Of a stretch of DNA of 64,000 nt, positions 28,328-42,185 are shown one piece after another. The stretch spans positions 186,001 through 250,000 of the forward strand of contig NZ_RJLC01000005.1 in NCBI RefSeq assembly GCF_003999375.1, read 5' to 3'. Under the pieces are notes generated by a model, which saw only the letters and a list, made by a program, of their open reading frames with translations, made no database searches and was not told the DNA's origin. The position numbers were made by a program, and so were the translations under genes. Position 1 is the first letter of the stretch. Every line of letters begins with the position of its first letter. The DNA is from Pseudidiomarina mangrovi (GTDB taxonomy: Bacteria; Pseudomonadota; Gammaproteobacteria; Enterobacterales; Alteromonadaceae).

Positions 28328-28642
28328 TTACAGACGTAACTTGGGACCGGCATAATCACCGCCCCGGTAGTCACGTTTCTCGTCATCACCGAAGACTAGT
28401 TCAAAGAAGTCGAGGAAATGGAACTGGGTAGATCGACTTTCACCGCTAAACCATTCACCCCAAGTGACCGCGTCATCTGCAGCTAAACATATATCGGCCG
28501 ACGGTGTCAGCTCACTGGATTGCATGATTTGCTCACATTGCTGAGTTAAGTTACTCGCATGTTGCTGCCACGCAGGGCTCTGCATAGCACCGAGAAAAGC
28601 GATGCCAGTAAGAACAGCGATGGTTGCGATTTGATAACGCAT
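28328..28642 (-). CDS. Hypothetical secreted or anchored small protein
   Basis: 104 aa from ATG 28642, preceded by CGAGGG; the longer reading from 28777 has no ribosome site. An N-terminal signal sequence or anchor (MRYQIATIAVLTGIAFLG) is followed by two Cys (residues 36 and 52) that could form a disulfide. The C-terminus ends in a charged stretch (FGDDEKRDYRGGDYAGPKL). No recognised domain. Only 23 nt separate it from the DUF2970 start, so the two may be one transcript. Confidence 0.55.
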   Translation of the reverse strand: MRYQIATIAVLTGIAFLGAMQSPAWQQHASNLTQQCEQIMQSSELTPSADICLAADDAVTWGEWFSGESRSTQFHFLDFFELVFGDDEKRDYRGGDYAGPKLRL

Positions 28643-28794
28643 AAATACCCTCGACGATAGCCCTGATGGTTGAAAAGTAGCCTGAATATAGCAGAAAATC
28701 GCTGATTCTGCCAAGCTCATTGGCGGATATTTTTGACTGATATGCGCGTCAAGCTCTGTTAAACTATACGCATTCATAGCTTCTGGAGATCAGT

Positions 28795-29478
28795 ATGTCC
28801 GAATTCCTCATTGCACCGTCTATTTTATCTGCCGATTTTGCGCGCTTAGGTGAAGACGTTGAGCGTGTATTAGAAGCGGGCGCTGATGTGGTGCATTTTG
28901 ATGTGATGGACAATCATTTTGTTCCCAACTTAACCTTTGGGCCGATGATCTGCCAAGCGCTGCGTAAATACGGTATCACCGCTCCCATTGACGTGCATTT
29001 AATGGTGCAGCCCGTTGATCGCATGATTGATGATTTCGCCGCAGCAGGCGCTTCCATTATCACCTTCCATCCTGAAGCGTCCACTCATATTGACCGTTCA
29101 TTACAGCAAATCAAAGCCGCTGGCTGTCAGGCCGGGCTGGTGTTTAACCCAGCTACCCCGTTGCATTATTTGGATTACGTGATGGACAAAATTGACGTAA
29201 TTTTGTTGATGTCGGTGAACCCTGGCTTTGGCGGCCAGCAGTTTATTCCCGCCACACTGGACAAATTACGCCAAGCCCGCCAGCGCATCGAGGCCAGTGG
29301 TCGCCCCATTCGGCTAGAAATTGATGGCGGTGTAAAAGTCGATAATATTGGCGCCATTGCCGCCGCTGGCGCCGATATGTTTGTGGCTGGTTCAGCCATT
29401 TTTAGTCAACCCGATTATGCCCAGGTGATCAGCCAAATGCGCGCTGAATTAGCACAAGTAAGGAATCCATCAGCATGA
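28795..29478 (+). CDS. rpe: Ribulose-phosphate 3-epimerase
   Basis: 227 aa, interconverts ribulose-5-P and xylulose-5-P in the pentose phosphate pathway. TIM-barrel signatures: [31 protein letters not shown] (metal His/Asp), [24 protein letters not shown] and [13 protein letters not shown] lies upstream of the ATG. The stop overlaps trpS (ATGA), so the two genes are coupled. Confidence 0.96.
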   Translation: MSEFLIAPSILSADFARLGEDVERVLEAGADVVHFDVMDNHFVPNLTFGPMICQALRKYGITAPIDVHLMVQPVDRMIDDFAAAGASIITFHPEASTHIDRSLQQIKAAGCQAGLVFNPATPLHYLDYVMDKIDVILLMSVNPGFGGQQFIPATLDKLRQARQRIEASGRPIRLEIDGGVKVDNIGAIAAAGADMFVAGSAIFSQPDYAQVISQMRAELAQVRNPSA

Positions 29479-30479
29479 GTAAACCGATTGTATTAAGCGG
29501 CTGCCAGCCTTCTGGCCAGCTTTCTATTGGCAACTATATTGGTGCCTTGCGCCAATGGGTCAAGATGCAAAGCAGCCACGATTGTCGGTTCATGTTAGTT
29601 GATCTGCACGCTATTACAGTACGTCAAGACCCCGCCGCATTGCGTGCTGCTACCCTTGATGGTCTGGCGCTGTATATGGCCTGTGGCTTAGACCCAGAGC
29701 AAAGCGTGATTTTCGTGCAATCCCATGTACCTGAGCATGCGCAATTGGCCTGGGTGCTGAATTGCTACACGCAAATGGGCGAGCTCAACCGCATGACCCA
29801 GTTCAAAGACAAATCCGAGCGTCACGCCAGTAATATCAACGCCGGTTTGTACACCTATCCAGCGCTAATGGCGGCGGATATTTTGCTCTATCAAGCCAAC
29901 CAAGTGCCGGTCGGCAATGACCAGAAGCAGCACTTAGAGTTAGCGCGCGATGTCGCTACCCGGTTTAACAACTTGTACGGCAACGTGTTTACTATTCCTG
30001 ACCCGTTTATTCCGGAAGTAGGTGCGCGCGTTATGAGCTTGCAAGACCCACTCAAAAAGATGTCGAAATCAGACGATAACGAAAACAACTACATCGGCTT
30101 ACTCGAAGATCCGAAGAAAATAGAGAAGAAACTGAAACGCGCAGTGACTGACTCGGACGAACAAGCACGGATTTTCTTTGACCCAGAACAAAAGCCCGGA
30201 GTATCCAACTTGCTGTCGATCTTATCGGCGGCCAGTGGCACTGCAATTGCCGACTTAGTACCGCAGTATGAAGGCAAAATGTACGGCCATTTGAAAGGTG
30301 ATACCGCGGCTGCGGTGGTTGCCATGTTAGAGCCGGTGCAGCGGCGCTACGCTGAGTACCGCAATAACCTCGACTACCTAAACCAGGTTATGGCAAAAGG
30401 TGCTGACGCCGCGTCTGAACACGCCGCCACCACCCTGCGCAAAGTCTACGATGTGATTGGCTTTGTCCCACGGCCATAA
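29475..30479 (+). CDS. trpS: Tryptophanyl-tRNA synthetase
   Basis: 334-aa class I aminoacyl-tRNA synthetase. The HIGH-like motif is [14 protein letters not shown] (residues 11-24) and the KMSKS loop is [12 protein letters not shown] near residue 196. [20 protein letters not shown] is a family signature. Overlaps rpe by 4 nt, the same arrangement as in enterobacterial gph-trpS clusters. No gph lies in between here. Convergent with the CNNM-type gene. Confidence 0.97.
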   Translation: MSKPIVLSGCQPSGQLSIGNYIGALRQWVKMQSSHDCRFMLVDLHAITVRQDPAALRAATLDGLALYMACGLDPEQSVIFVQSHVPEHAQLAWVLNCYTQMGELNRMTQFKDKSERHASNINAGLYTYPALMAADILLYQANQVPVGNDQKQHLELARDVATRFNNLYGNVFTIPDPFIPEVGARVMSLQDPLKKMSKSDDNENNYIGLLEDPKKIEKKLKRAVTDSDEQARIFFDPEQKPGVSNLLSILSAASGTAIADLVPQYEGKMYGHLKGDTAAAVVAMLEPVQRRYAEYRNNLDYLNQVMAKGADAASEHAATTLRKVYDVIGFVPRP

Positions 30480-30485
30480 TAGCCG

Positions 30486-31505
30486 CTACTTAGCCATTTG
30501 TTTTTGCTTGTTTTCCCAGCGTCGCTTAGCCAAGCGGCGCATATTCGGAACATCGTCGGTCTCGTCCATAATGGCCTGACCGATGATTGCCTCAATAATG
30601 TCTTCCATGGTGATTAAGCCCAACCATGAGCCATATTCATCGTACACCAGAGCCATATGTTGTTGTTCGCGCATCAACTGTGACATCAGCTGTTCAACGT
30701 TCATGGTTTCAGTGACAACTTTGGCGGGCTTCATGATGTCGGCAACCACGGCGTTTTCATCAACATCCAGTAGGTCGTAGCGGAACACGATCCCCAATGG
30801 CGCTTCATCCTCATCCAGAACCGGATAGCGTGAAAACTGATCTTTCTTAACCCGTGTGGTGAAACTGCCTAATGATTCGTCAGGTTTTGCCGATTCACAG
30901 ACCATGCGCGGGGTCATAATATCTTTCACTTTGACTTCGTGCAGGTCGAGGATATTGGCGATAACTCGCTGTTCATCTTCATCCAGTTTATTCAGTTCGC
31001 GGCCGAGTATGGTCAGTGCTTTAATTTCTTGGCGTAGGTCGTGATCGTGTTGGCTGCCACCGAGCAGTTTGATAATTTGGTCGGACATCCAGATAAATGG
31101 TTTGAGAATGAAGATCATGCCATTTAATGTGGCTGGCAATATTGGCGCAAAGCTGGGCCAATATTTAGCGCCAATGGTCTTTGGTAATATCTCGGATAGT
31201 ACCAAAATCAGTACCGTCATGACCGCCGAGGCGATACCCAAATAACCATCGCCATAGATGACCGTGACTTGCGCCCCAACACCGGTTGCACCGACAGTGT
31301 GTGCCACGGTATTCAGGGTCAAGATTGCTGCCAATGGTTGGTCAATGCGATCTTTCAAAGCCTTCAATTTCTCGTACAACTTCGGCTTAGTGAGTTTCTG
31401 CTGTGCTATATAGCTCGGCGTCAGTGACAATAGAGCGGCCTCAAGAATAGAACAGACAAACGAGACTGCGATAGATATAGCCACAAAAGCAATTAAAAGA
31501 CCCAT
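30486..31505 (-). CDS. CNNM/CorC family protein (DUF21 plus CBS pair)
   Basis: 339 aa. The N-terminal DUF21 domain has three to four transmembrane segments (residues 1-150, with VLSEILPKTIGAKYW as the typical motif). A cytoplasmic CBS pair follows (about residues 200-320): DIMTPRMVCESAKPDES and VYDEYGSWLGLITMEDIIE. Homologues are linked to magnesium or cobalt export (CorB/CorC-like, MpfA). It lacks the C-terminal CorC_HlyC domain. Divergent from pabA/trpG. Confidence 0.88.
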   Translation of the reverse strand: MGLLIAFVAISIAVSFVCSILEAALLSLTPSYIAQQKLTKPKLYEKLKALKDRIDQPLAAILTLNTVAHTVGATGVGAQVTVIYGDGYLGIASAVMTVLILVLSEILPKTIGAKYWPSFAPILPATLNGMIFILKPFIWMSDQIIKLLGGSQHDHDLRQEIKALTILGRELNKLDEDEQRVIANILDLHEVKVKDIMTPRMVCESAKPDESLGSFTTRVKKDQFSRYPVLDEDEAPLGIVFRYDLLDVDENAVVADIMKPAKVVTETMNVEQLMSQLMREQQHMALVYDEYGSWLGLITMEDIIEAIIGQAIMDETDDVPNMRRLAKRRWENKQKQMAK

Positions 31506-31588
31506 AGAATTAAGTTAAACTTCCCTCGGAAAATTAGAGTTAAAATTATACAGCTGTTTTAGCGCAGCTGATACTAATACGGGACATC

Positions 31589-32191
31589 ATGCTACTTTTG
31601 ATCGATAACTATGATTCATTTACCCATAACGTGGCGCGCTACTTTGCTGAGCTGGGCGCGCCTGTTGAAGTTGTGCGTAACGATCAGATCAACGTGCAGC
31701 AGATGGCGCAGCTACCGCTCACTGGCTTGGTAATATCGCCAGGGCCATGCACTCCGAATGAAGCGGGCATTTCACTGGCTGCTATTGATTACTTTAAAGA
31801 TAAACTACCTATTTTAGGTGTGTGTTTAGGCCATCAAGCCATTGGCCAAGCCTTTGGCGGTAAAATTGTTCGCGCTGAAAGGGTCATGCATGGTAAGACC
31901 TCAGCGGTTGAGCATCAGCAAGGCGGCGTATTAAAAGGCCTGCCAAGCCCCTTTACCGTGGCGCGTTATCATTCGCTGCTGGTCGATTACGCCAGTTTGC
32001 CGGACTGTCTGGTAGTCGATGGCGTTTGCTACAACAGTCGCAATGAGCCAGAAATCATGGCCATGCATCATCGCCAATTGCCTATTTTCGGGGTGCAGTA
32101 TCACCCTGAGGCCATTCAGTCTGAGTTTGGCCATGCGGTTTTGAAAAACTTTCTTGAATACTGTCAACGTGAATACTGTCAACCTGATTAA
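31589..32191 (+). CDS. pabA: Anthranilate / aminodeoxychorismate synthase glutaminase subunit
   Basis: 200-aa class I glutamine amidotransferase. Catalytic Cys in GVCLGHQAIGQ, with His-Glu in QYHPEAIQSEFGH; the N-terminus LLIDNYDSFTHNVARYF is typical of PabA/TrpG. It is alone, next to argD, as in many gammaproteobacteria where the amphibolic subunit serves folate synthesis; trpG is an equally valid name. The last ten residues (CQREYCQPD region) lie in a 15-bp tandem repeat that supplies the stop codon. Confidence 0.92.
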   Translation: MLLLIDNYDSFTHNVARYFAELGAPVEVVRNDQINVQQMAQLPLTGLVISPGPCTPNEAGISLAAIDYFKDKLPILGVCLGHQAIGQAFGGKIVRAERVMHGKTSAVEHQQGGVLKGLPSPFTVARYHSLLVDYASLPDCLVVDGVCYNSRNEPEIMAMHHRQLPIFGVQYHPEAIQSEFGHAVLKNFLEYCQREYCQPD

Positions 32192-32220
32192 TGTCAACCT
32201 GATAACTGTCAATCTCAGCT
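32160..32220 (+). repeat. 15-bp tandem repeat across the pabA stop codon
   Basis: TGTCAA recurs at 32162, 32177, 32192 and 32207, exactly 15 bp apart, in a unit close to TGTCAACSTGAWWAC. Read in the pabA frame the units give CQREY, CQPD-stop, CQPDN and CQSQL. The first two are coding; the second ends in TAA where its neighbours have TAC or AAC. Confidence 0.85.
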
Positions 32221-32259
32221 CCACCGCAGCGCATAAAAAATAGCCGCACCCCCTTACAT

Positions 32260-32298
32260 TCTGCATACTTATTCAGACCCCCTGCAAACTTACCTAGA
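32260..32298 (+). promoter_or_regulatory. Tandem candidate ArgR boxes upstream of argD
   Basis: Positions 32262-32275 (TGCATACTTATTCA) match 12 of 14 bases of the ARG-box core TGAATAATTATTCA. After a spacing of exactly 3 bp a second, weaker copy (32281-32298, core match about 8 of 14) follows, the pair geometry known from E. coli ArgR operators. They lie about 120-160 nt before the argD start, upstream of a TATAAT (32370-32375). Confidence 0.5.
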
Positions 32299-32407
32299 TT
32301 CAGCTAAGGCCTTATTTTTTCTATCCTCACGGCACGACAGCAGGTAAAAAATCTGCCATAATAGCGCTCTATAATAGGCGTCAATAAAAGACCAAATTCA
32401 ACAGTGA

Positions 32408-33634
<1,227 letters not shown>

Positions 33635-33652
33635 GCCACTAAGGAGACCTAT

Positions 33653-36560
<2,908 letters not shown>

Positions 36561-36568
36561 GCGCACCG

Positions 36569-37423
36569 ATGAATTATCGCCATAGCTATCATGCTGGGAA
36601 TTTTGCTGATGTGGTCAAACACGCGCTGCAATGCATGTGTTTGGCGTATTTGCGACAAAAAGATAAACCGTTTTGGGTGCTCGATACCCATGCCGGCATT
36701 GGTATGTATGATTTGCTCGGTGAGCAGGCCAGCAAAACCGGCGAGTGGCAGCAGGGCATCGCCAAACTATTAGCGGCCGACAATATCCCGGTGCTGTTGC
36801 AGGATTACGTAAATGCCGTGCGCAGCTTAAATAGCGCGCACGAATTGCGTTGGTATCCAGGTTCGCCGTGGTTAACGGCGCAACAGTTGCGCAGCCAAGA
36901 CGCTTTGACCTTGTGTGAACTCCACCCGATTGATAGTCAGTTGTTGCGCGATAATGTCAGCCAGTTTCACTCCGCCGGTAGCGTCAAAGTACTGCCGCAA
37001 ACCAACGGCTACAGCGCTATTAAGGCGCTGCTACCGCCGCCTATAAAGCGCGGTATGGTGCTGATTGATCCGCCCTTTGAGCAACGCGATGAATTCGATA
37101 CCGTGCTGCAAGCCTTGAGCGACGGTATGCGGCGCTGGGCTACTGCCACCTATGTGGTGTGGTATCCAATCAAAGACCCACTCAGCGTGGGAGAATTTCA
37201 TCAGCAGGTGGCGGCTATTCAGGGTGTGGAGAAGTTATTCGCCGCTGACGTATTAGTCCGCAGCGCACTAGACCGTACTAAGCTCAATGGCTGCGGCATG
37301 TTGTTTGTGAACCCGCCCTATGGGGTAACCAGCCAAGCTGCAGAGGTGCTAGCTTTCTTAACCCCTTTGCTAGCTCAAGATCGCGGCGCACAGTGGCAAG
37401 CGCAGTGGCTTAAGGGCGAGTAA
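36569..37423 (+). CDS. rlmJ: 23S rRNA (adenine2030-N6)-methyltransferase
   Basis: 284 aa. The start MNYRHSYHAGNFADVVKH is diagnostic of RlmJ. The SAM-binding segment is LDTHAGIGMYDL, and the N6-adenine motif is IDPPFEQRDEF near residue 163. It methylates A2030 in 23S rRNA. It starts 8 nt after the OsmC stop. Convergent with prkB. Confidence 0.95.
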   Translation: MNYRHSYHAGNFADVVKHALQCMCLAYLRQKDKPFWVLDTHAGIGMYDLLGEQASKTGEWQQGIAKLLAADNIPVLLQDYVNAVRSLNSAHELRWYPGSPWLTAQQLRSQDALTLCELHPIDSQLLRDNVSQFHSAGSVKVLPQTNGYSAIKALLPPPIKRGMVLIDPPFEQRDEFDTVLQALSDGMRRWATATYVVWYPIKDPLSVGEFHQQVAAIQGVEKLFAADVLVRSALDRTKLNGCGMLFVNPPYGVTSQAAEVLAFLTPLLAQDRGAQWQAQWLKGE

Positions 37424-37426
37424 GCA

Positions 37427-38320
37427 TTAGCGGCTGAGCCAGTCGACTTGGCCGCCGTGACGCTTTTTGTGCAAGATCTCTTCGATCAATGGGGTCAGAA
37501 TTAACTCCATAGCAAAGACCATTTTGCCACCCGGCACCACTAAGGTGTTCATGCGTGACATAAAGGCGCCATCAATCATCTGCAAGTAATACGGAAAGTC
37601 GACATTGCGCATATTGCGGAAGCGGATCACCACAAAACTTTCATCTAATGACGGAATATCTTTGGCACTAAATGGGTTCGAGGTATCCACGGTCGGTACC
37701 CGCTGAAAGTTTATATGGGTGCGGGAAAACTGCGGCACGATATGGTGAATATAGTCTTCCATACTGCGCACAATACTTTGCGTCACCGCTTCACGTGAAT
37801 GACCGCGTTCCGAGGTATCGCGCAGCAGCTTTTGAATCCATTCCAAGTTGACAATGGGCACCATGCCAATCAGCAGATCAACGTGCTGCGCCACATCATA
37901 GTCACTCCCCGTTACCCCGCCATGCAAGCCCTCATAAAACAACAGGTCGGTATCGCTGGGCAGGGATTCCCACGGGGTGAAGGTTCCTGGTGTTTGGTTG
38001 TAGGGTACCGCATCATCAAAGCTATGCAGGTAGCGGCGCACCTCGCCGTTGCCGGTTTCAGCGTACTGCCGGAACAGCGCTTCGAGGCGATTAAAATCGT
38101 TCGCTTCGGGGCCGAAATAACTGATATGGCGGCCTTGTTCCTGCGCTTTACGAATGGCTACTTCCATTTCTGGACGCGAATAACGGTGAAAACTGTCGCC
38201 TTCAACACACGCCGCTGCCACCGAAAGATTACGGAAAATATGCCGTAACGCCTGACTGGTGGTGGTCGTGCCCGCACCGGATGAACCGGTTACGGCAATG
38301 ATCGGATGTTGTGCCGACAT
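37427..38320 (-). CDS. prkB: Phosphoribulokinase-like kinase PrkB
   Basis: 297 aa with P-loop GSSGAGTTTTSQALR at residues 12-26 and a PRK/URK fold (FYEGLHGG, VVPGGKMVFAMELIL). Non-photosynthetic gammaproteobacteria widely carry this orphan kinase without RuBisCO, and its physiological role is not settled. No Calvin-cycle genes lie nearby. GGAG precedes the ATG. Confidence 0.9.
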   Translation of the reverse strand: MSAQHPIIAVTGSSGAGTTTTSQALRHIFRNLSVAAACVEGDSFHRYSRPEMEVAIRKAQEQGRHISYFGPEANDFNRLEALFRQYAETGNGEVRRYLHSFDDAVPYNQTPGTFTPWESLPSDTDLLFYEGLHGGVTGSDYDVAQHVDLLIGMVPIVNLEWIQKLLRDTSERGHSREAVTQSIVRSMEDYIHHIVPQFSRTHINFQRVPTVDTSNPFSAKDIPSLDESFVVIRFRNMRNVDFPYYLQMIDGAFMSRMNTLVVPGGKMVFAMELILTPLIEEILHKKRHGGQVDWLSR

Positions 38321-38396
38321 AATGACTCCGCAACAAAAGGAACAAATGTTATACGGGCTCAGCGCAGCGGGGTCAAGTCGCTACGCCGCGTTGGCA

Positions 38397-38630
38397 TCAA
38401 TAGTGTGGGGGTATTTCGTCGGCTGGATTGCTGTTGCTTGGGCCTTGATTATCGTGCAGTTGTTGCACCCGATTAATGACTACGCTGAACTTGCGTTGCA
38501 GCTCATCGAGTTGCGCCGCTTGTTGAGTCAGCAACTGATTGAGTGTTTCAATGGTATCTTCCTGAAACGCTAATTGGCTCTCTAAATCTGCCAAGCGCTG
38601 CATTAACTCAGGTTGTTGTCGCGAAGCCAT
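38397..38630 (-). CDS. slyX: SlyX family protein
   Basis: 77 aa from ATG 38630, with GAGGG 8 nt upstream; a longer reading from 38702 would overlap the fkpA leader. It is almost entirely one coiled coil (LADLESQLAFQEDTIETLNQ), then a short Pro-rich tail ending in PPHY, as in SlyX. Molecular role unknown. Divergent from fkpA, the arrangement seen in E. coli (slyX-fkpA). Confidence 0.88.
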   Translation of the reverse strand: MASRQQPELMQRLADLESQLAFQEDTIETLNQLLTQQAAQLDELQRKFSVVINRVQQLHDNQGPSNSNPADEIPPHY

Positions 38631-38715
38631 AGGCAAAGCCCTCAAAATTTGTGTAGTATAACTAGCGCTGGGCATTAGACCCTGTTCCGACACAGAATTC
38701 AATCGTGGAGAATGT

Positions 38716-39486
38716 ATGACCTATTTGAAAACCCCAATTGCACTGGCGCTTGTCGCCGTTGCCCTGGTTGGCTGTAGCAAACCAGAACCGTATCCGATTT
38801 CAGAGCAATTGCCTGCTGAGCAACGTGACCAGATGGGTTACGCCTTGGGTGCTTCGGTAGGTGATTTCGTCCACAGCAACCTAGCCAGCCAAGAAGAAAG
38901 TGGCTATGTGGTTGATCGTAATGCGGTCATTGCTGGGTTTGTGGATACCCTGCGTGACAGCGGCAAGATGGATAAAGAAACCCGTCAGCAGTTGCTTGAA
39001 GCCATGCAGGAAGAGTTTACTACCCATCGTAACGATACCTTAGGTGCCAGCGCACAAGCTGATGGCGCGGCGTTTTTGGCGGCTAACGCACAAGCAGAGG
39101 GCGTAGTAACCACCGAGTCGGGCTTACAGTACAAAGTTTTGGAACAAGGTCCAGCAGATGCCCCGAAACCTACTGCTGAAGACATTGTAGAAGTACATTA
39201 CGAAGGTCGTCTGGTCAACGGTGAGGTGTTTGACAGCTCATTAGAGCGTGGCGAACCGTTAGTCATTCCATTAAATCGCGTTATTAGTGGCTGGACTGAA
39301 GGTGTGCAGCTGATGTCAGTGGGTTCAACCTACCAATTCGTGATCCCAGCTGAACTCGGTTACGGTGCTCGTATGGCTGGTTCAATTCCACCGAACTCAA
39401 CCTTGATTTTTGATGTGCAATTGCTGCAAATCATCAAGCAAGAAACCGAGCAGCAAGCGGAAATTGAGATCGACGGCAACCAGTAA
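38716..39486 (+). CDS. fkpA: FKBP-type peptidyl-prolyl isomerase, lipoprotein FkpA-like
   Basis: 256-aa periplasmic foldase. The lipobox is LVGC (Cys20). An N-terminal dimerisation domain (about residues 30-130) precedes the FKBP domain (135-245): VEVHYEGRLVNGEVFDSS, VIPGWT-like region (ISGWTEGVQLM) and IPAELGYGARMAGSIPPNS. Downstream lies a strong terminator. slyX is divergent. Confidence 0.9.
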   Translation: MTYLKTPIALALVAVALVGCSKPEPYPISEQLPAEQRDQMGYALGASVGDFVHSNLASQEESGYVVDRNAVIAGFVDTLRDSGKMDKETRQQLLEAMQEEFTTHRNDTLGASAQADGAAFLAANAQAEGVVTTESGLQYKVLEQGPADAPKPTAEDIVEVHYEGRLVNGEVFDSSLERGEPLVIPLNRVISGWTEGVQLMSVGSTYQFVIPAELGYGARMAGSIPPNSTLIFDVQLLQIIKQETEQQAEIEIDGNQ

Positions 39487-39511
39487 TTTGCGAGCCAGCA
39501 ACAAACCTGAG

Positions 39512-39551
39512 GTACCACAGCATGGCTTGCCCGTGCTGTGGTATTTTTTTA
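39512..39551 (+). terminator. Rho-independent terminator after fkpA
   Basis: Stem TACCACAGCA / TGCTGTGGTA with a GC-rich loop region is followed by a run of eight T. It lies 26 nt past the fkpA stop. Confidence 0.85.
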
Positions 39552-39573
39552 TTCCGTAGTTTTATTCAGTAAC

Positions 39574-40056
39574 TTATTCCGCAGTAATCAGCAATTCGTG
39601 TGCCACCAGCGTGGCGAGCAGTTGATCTTCAAAGCCCATGCGTAGTTCCAGTGCTTCGCCGAGCTCCGATACCGCTTGATCAAAGCCATCGAAGCTGTCG
39701 TCGGCATGACGGTCAGCAAAACGGTCGCTGAATTCTAGCGCGATTTCAGTGGTATCGCTGATTAACGGAAACAGATCATCGGCTAATTCGCGCGTGGCTT
39801 CAGGTGCCGACTGGCTATTGCGAATAATATGGTCATAAATTTCGAAATGACCAGCTGATACATAGTCCACCAACAGATTGCAGAAGTTGCGGATATCGGT
39901 GATCGCCGGTAAAGCGTGGTCAGCGCGTTCATAAGGTGGTAAGCCGGCAATCCTGACATAACCAACCAGCAATTGCTGGCGCTCACCCAGCCAAGCATCG
40001 ATGGCTTGGTGTTGACCACCAAAGCGCTGTGCGGCGAGTTGTTGTTTTGTCAGCAT
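39574..40056 (-). CDS. rsd: Regulator of sigma D (Rsd/AlgQ family)
   Basis: 160-aa helical protein of the Rsd/AlgQ family. The diagnostic stretch is FCNLLVDYVSAGHFEIYDHI (about residues 58-77), preceded by WLGERQQLLVGYVRIAG. Rsd binds RNA-polymerase sigma-70 and favours alternative sigma factors in stationary phase. GAGGG precedes the ATG. The neighbours nudC and hemE, divergent here, match E. coli synteny (rsd-nudC-hemE). Confidence 0.88.
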   Translation of the reverse strand: MLTKQQLAAQRFGGQHQAIDAWLGERQQLLVGYVRIAGLPPYERADHALPAITDIRNFCNLLVDYVSAGHFEIYDHIIRNSQSAPEATRELADDLFPLISDTTEIALEFSDRFADRHADDSFDGFDQAVSELGEALELRMGFEDQLLATLVAHELLITAE

Positions 40057-40172
40057 AGTGGTGCCCTCTAACCCCTTCGGGGTAACTGTCTATCACGCGA
40101 GAATCATAGTGCCAATCTTCCGATGATGGTAAGCTAAGGTCAACCTATTTCGTTGTTTGCAGAGACTATGCC

Positions 40173-41000
40173 ATGACCAAACCCTATCAACGCCCAGCTG
40201 CTGATGAGCCCGCGTGGTGGTTTATTTTGTCTGCGGGCGACATCTTGGTGCGTGAGCCGGACAAACTTCCCCCACATGGCCAATTAAACAGCCTCGCCAT
40301 GCCCGACTTGAGTGCTTATCAACTGGTGTTTTTGGGTGAATTGCGTGAGCGCAATTGCTATCTGGTAGTGGCCGATTACGGTGATAATAACTTTGGCGCA
40401 CTGGGCGAGTTCGTCAATTTGCGTGAGATATTAGCGCTGGGCGATGATGAGCTGTTTGCCGTGGCGGCACGGGCTAAGCAAATCACTGAATTTTTAAGTA
40501 CGCACCAGTTTTGTGGGCGCTGCGGCACCCGCATGCAAGCGGTTGATTGGGAGCTTGCCATGCATTGTCATCGCTGTGAGCACCGCTGCTACCCGCGAAT
40601 TTCGCCGTGCATCATTGTTGCCATTCGGCGCCAGAACACCATTTTGTTAGCGCGCGGTAAACGTCACCCTGAGGGGTTGTACTCGGTGTTGGCTGGTTTT
40701 GCCGAGGCGGGTGAGCCGTTGGAGCAAACGCTCGCGCGTGAAGTCTATGAAGAAGCTGGCATTCGTATCAAAAATGCGCGTTATATTGGCAGCCAAGCGT
40801 GGCCCTTCCCGCATTCGCTCATGCTCGGTTTTGTCGCCGAGTGGGATAGCGGTGACTTGCGTCTTGACCCCTTTGAACTCGAAGATGGCGACTGGTTTGC
40901 CATAGATCAACTGCCACGCGTGCCATTTCAAGGTACAATAGCGCGTCGCCTTATCGAAACCGTAATTGCTGAAATTGAACAGGAACAGAATGCCTCATGA
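40173..41000 (+). CDS. nudC: NAD(H) pyrophosphatase / NAD-capped RNA decapping enzyme
   Basis: 275 aa. A zinc ribbon with four Cys (CGRCGTRMQ and CHRCEH region, about residues 110-135) is followed by the Nudix box [20 protein letters not shown] (residues 171-190). The NADH motif [14 protein letters not shown] is close to SQPWPFPxS. It hydrolyses NADH and removes NAD caps from RNA. Overlaps hemE by ATGA, so the two are translationally coupled. Confidence 0.95.
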   Translation: MTKPYQRPAADEPAWWFILSAGDILVREPDKLPPHGQLNSLAMPDLSAYQLVFLGELRERNCYLVVADYGDNNFGALGEFVNLREILALGDDELFAVAARAKQITEFLSTHQFCGRCGTRMQAVDWELAMHCHRCEHRCYPRISPCIIVAIRRQNTILLARGKRHPEGLYSVLAGFAEAGEPLEQTLAREVYEEAGIRIKNARYIGSQAWPFPHSLMLGFVAEWDSGDLRLDPFELEDGDWFAIDQLPRVPFQGTIARRLIETVIAEIEQEQNAS

Positions 41001-42061
41001 CTGAATTAAAAAATGATGTTTACTTACGTGCCTTGTTGCGCCAGCCCACTGAACGCACACCAATTTGGATGATGCGCCAGGCCGGTCGCTATTTGCCAGA
41101 ATATCGGCAAGTACGTAAGCAAGCAGGGGACTTTATGGCGTTATGTAAAAACCCTGAGTTAGCCTGTGAGGTAACCTTGCAACCGCTACGGCGGTTCGCG
41201 CTCGATGCCGCGATTCTGTTCTCCGACATTTTAACCATTCCCGATGCTATGGGCTTGGGGCTGTATTTTGAAGCTGGCGAAGGCCCGCGTTTTCAGCACG
41301 TATTGCGCACTATGAGCGCGATTGAGCAATTGCCTATTCCTGATCCAGAAGTTGAATTGCGTTATGTTATGGACGCGGTGCGAACTATTCGACGCGAATT
41401 AAATGGTGCGGTACCGCTGATTGGTTTTTCTGGCAGCCCATGGACCCTCGCCACTTACATGGTGGAAGGCGGTAGCACTAAAAACTTCAGCGAAGTGAAG
41501 CGCTTGATGTTCGCTGAGCCACAGGCCATGCATTTGTTGCTGGACAAGTTAGCGCAATCGGTCACCTTGTACCTGAATGCACAAATTGCCGCGGGTGCGC
41601 AGGCGGTGATGATTTTTGATACCTGGGGTGGGGTGCTCAGCCCGCGTGATTATCGCGAATTTTCACTGGCGTACATGACTAAAATTGTCGCTGGATTGAC
41701 CCGTCATGCCGACGGCCGTCAAGTGCCGGTCACCTTGTTTACCAAAAATGGCGGTGCCTGGTTGGCGGACATGGCCGCCAGCGGCTGTGATGCGCTTGGC
41801 GTAGATTGGACCACGGACCTTGGCACAGCGCGTCAATTGGTGGGCGAGACTGTGGCGCTGCAAGGCAACATGGACCCGAGCATCTTGTATGCCCCACCAG
41901 CCCGCATTGAAGAAGAAGTTGCAAGTATTTTGGCTAGCTACGGCCACGGCCATGGCCACGTGTTTAACTTAGGTCATGGCATCCATCCTGAAGTCGACCC
42001 AGAACATGCCGGCGCCTTTATCGAGGCGGTCCATAAATTGAGTCCAGCCTACCATCGTTAG
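40997..42061 (+). CDS. hemE: Uroporphyrinogen decarboxylase
   Basis: 354 aa, converts uroporphyrinogen III to coproporphyrinogen III in heme synthesis. The signature [16 protein letters not shown] (about residues 22-37) is intact, as are [15 protein letters not shown] (catalytic Asp) and [13 protein letters not shown]. Coupled to nudC by a 4-nt overlap. It is the only tetrapyrrole biosynthesis gene in the window. Confidence 0.96.
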   Translation: MTELKNDVYLRALLRQPTERTPIWMMRQAGRYLPEYRQVRKQAGDFMALCKNPELACEVTLQPLRRFALDAAILFSDILTIPDAMGLGLYFEAGEGPRFQHVLRTMSAIEQLPIPDPEVELRYVMDAVRTIRRELNGAVPLIGFSGSPWTLATYMVEGGSTKNFSEVKRLMFAEPQAMHLLLDKLAQSVTLYLNAQIAAGAQAVMIFDTWGGVLSPRDYREFSLAYMTKIVAGLTRHADGRQVPVTLFTKNGGAWLADMAASGCDALGVDWTTDLGTARQLVGETVALQGNMDPSILYAPPARIEEEVASILASYGHGHGHVFNLGHGIHPEVDPEHAGAFIEAVHKLSPAYHR

Positions 42062-42185
42062 CCCTTAGCCCCCGCGCTTAGCGCTCAATTTGCGGTAAAG
42101 CCGTATGATTGAGCGTTAAGCGGCACTCCCTGCGTATAACACTGGGTTACAATAGTATCCATGAACGTCGTACATCGAGGGACTT

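Noticed and set aside
31931-32266. Open frame on the minus strand over pabA with LTVIRLTLIRLTVF repeats
   Set aside because: It is the antisense reading of pabA and its tandem repeat, with no ribosome site or family resemblance.
37427-38320. Phosphoribulokinase as evidence of CO2 fixation
   Set aside because: The PrkB type is widespread in non-autotrophic gammaproteobacteria, and no RuBisCO or other Calvin-cycle-specific gene is present.
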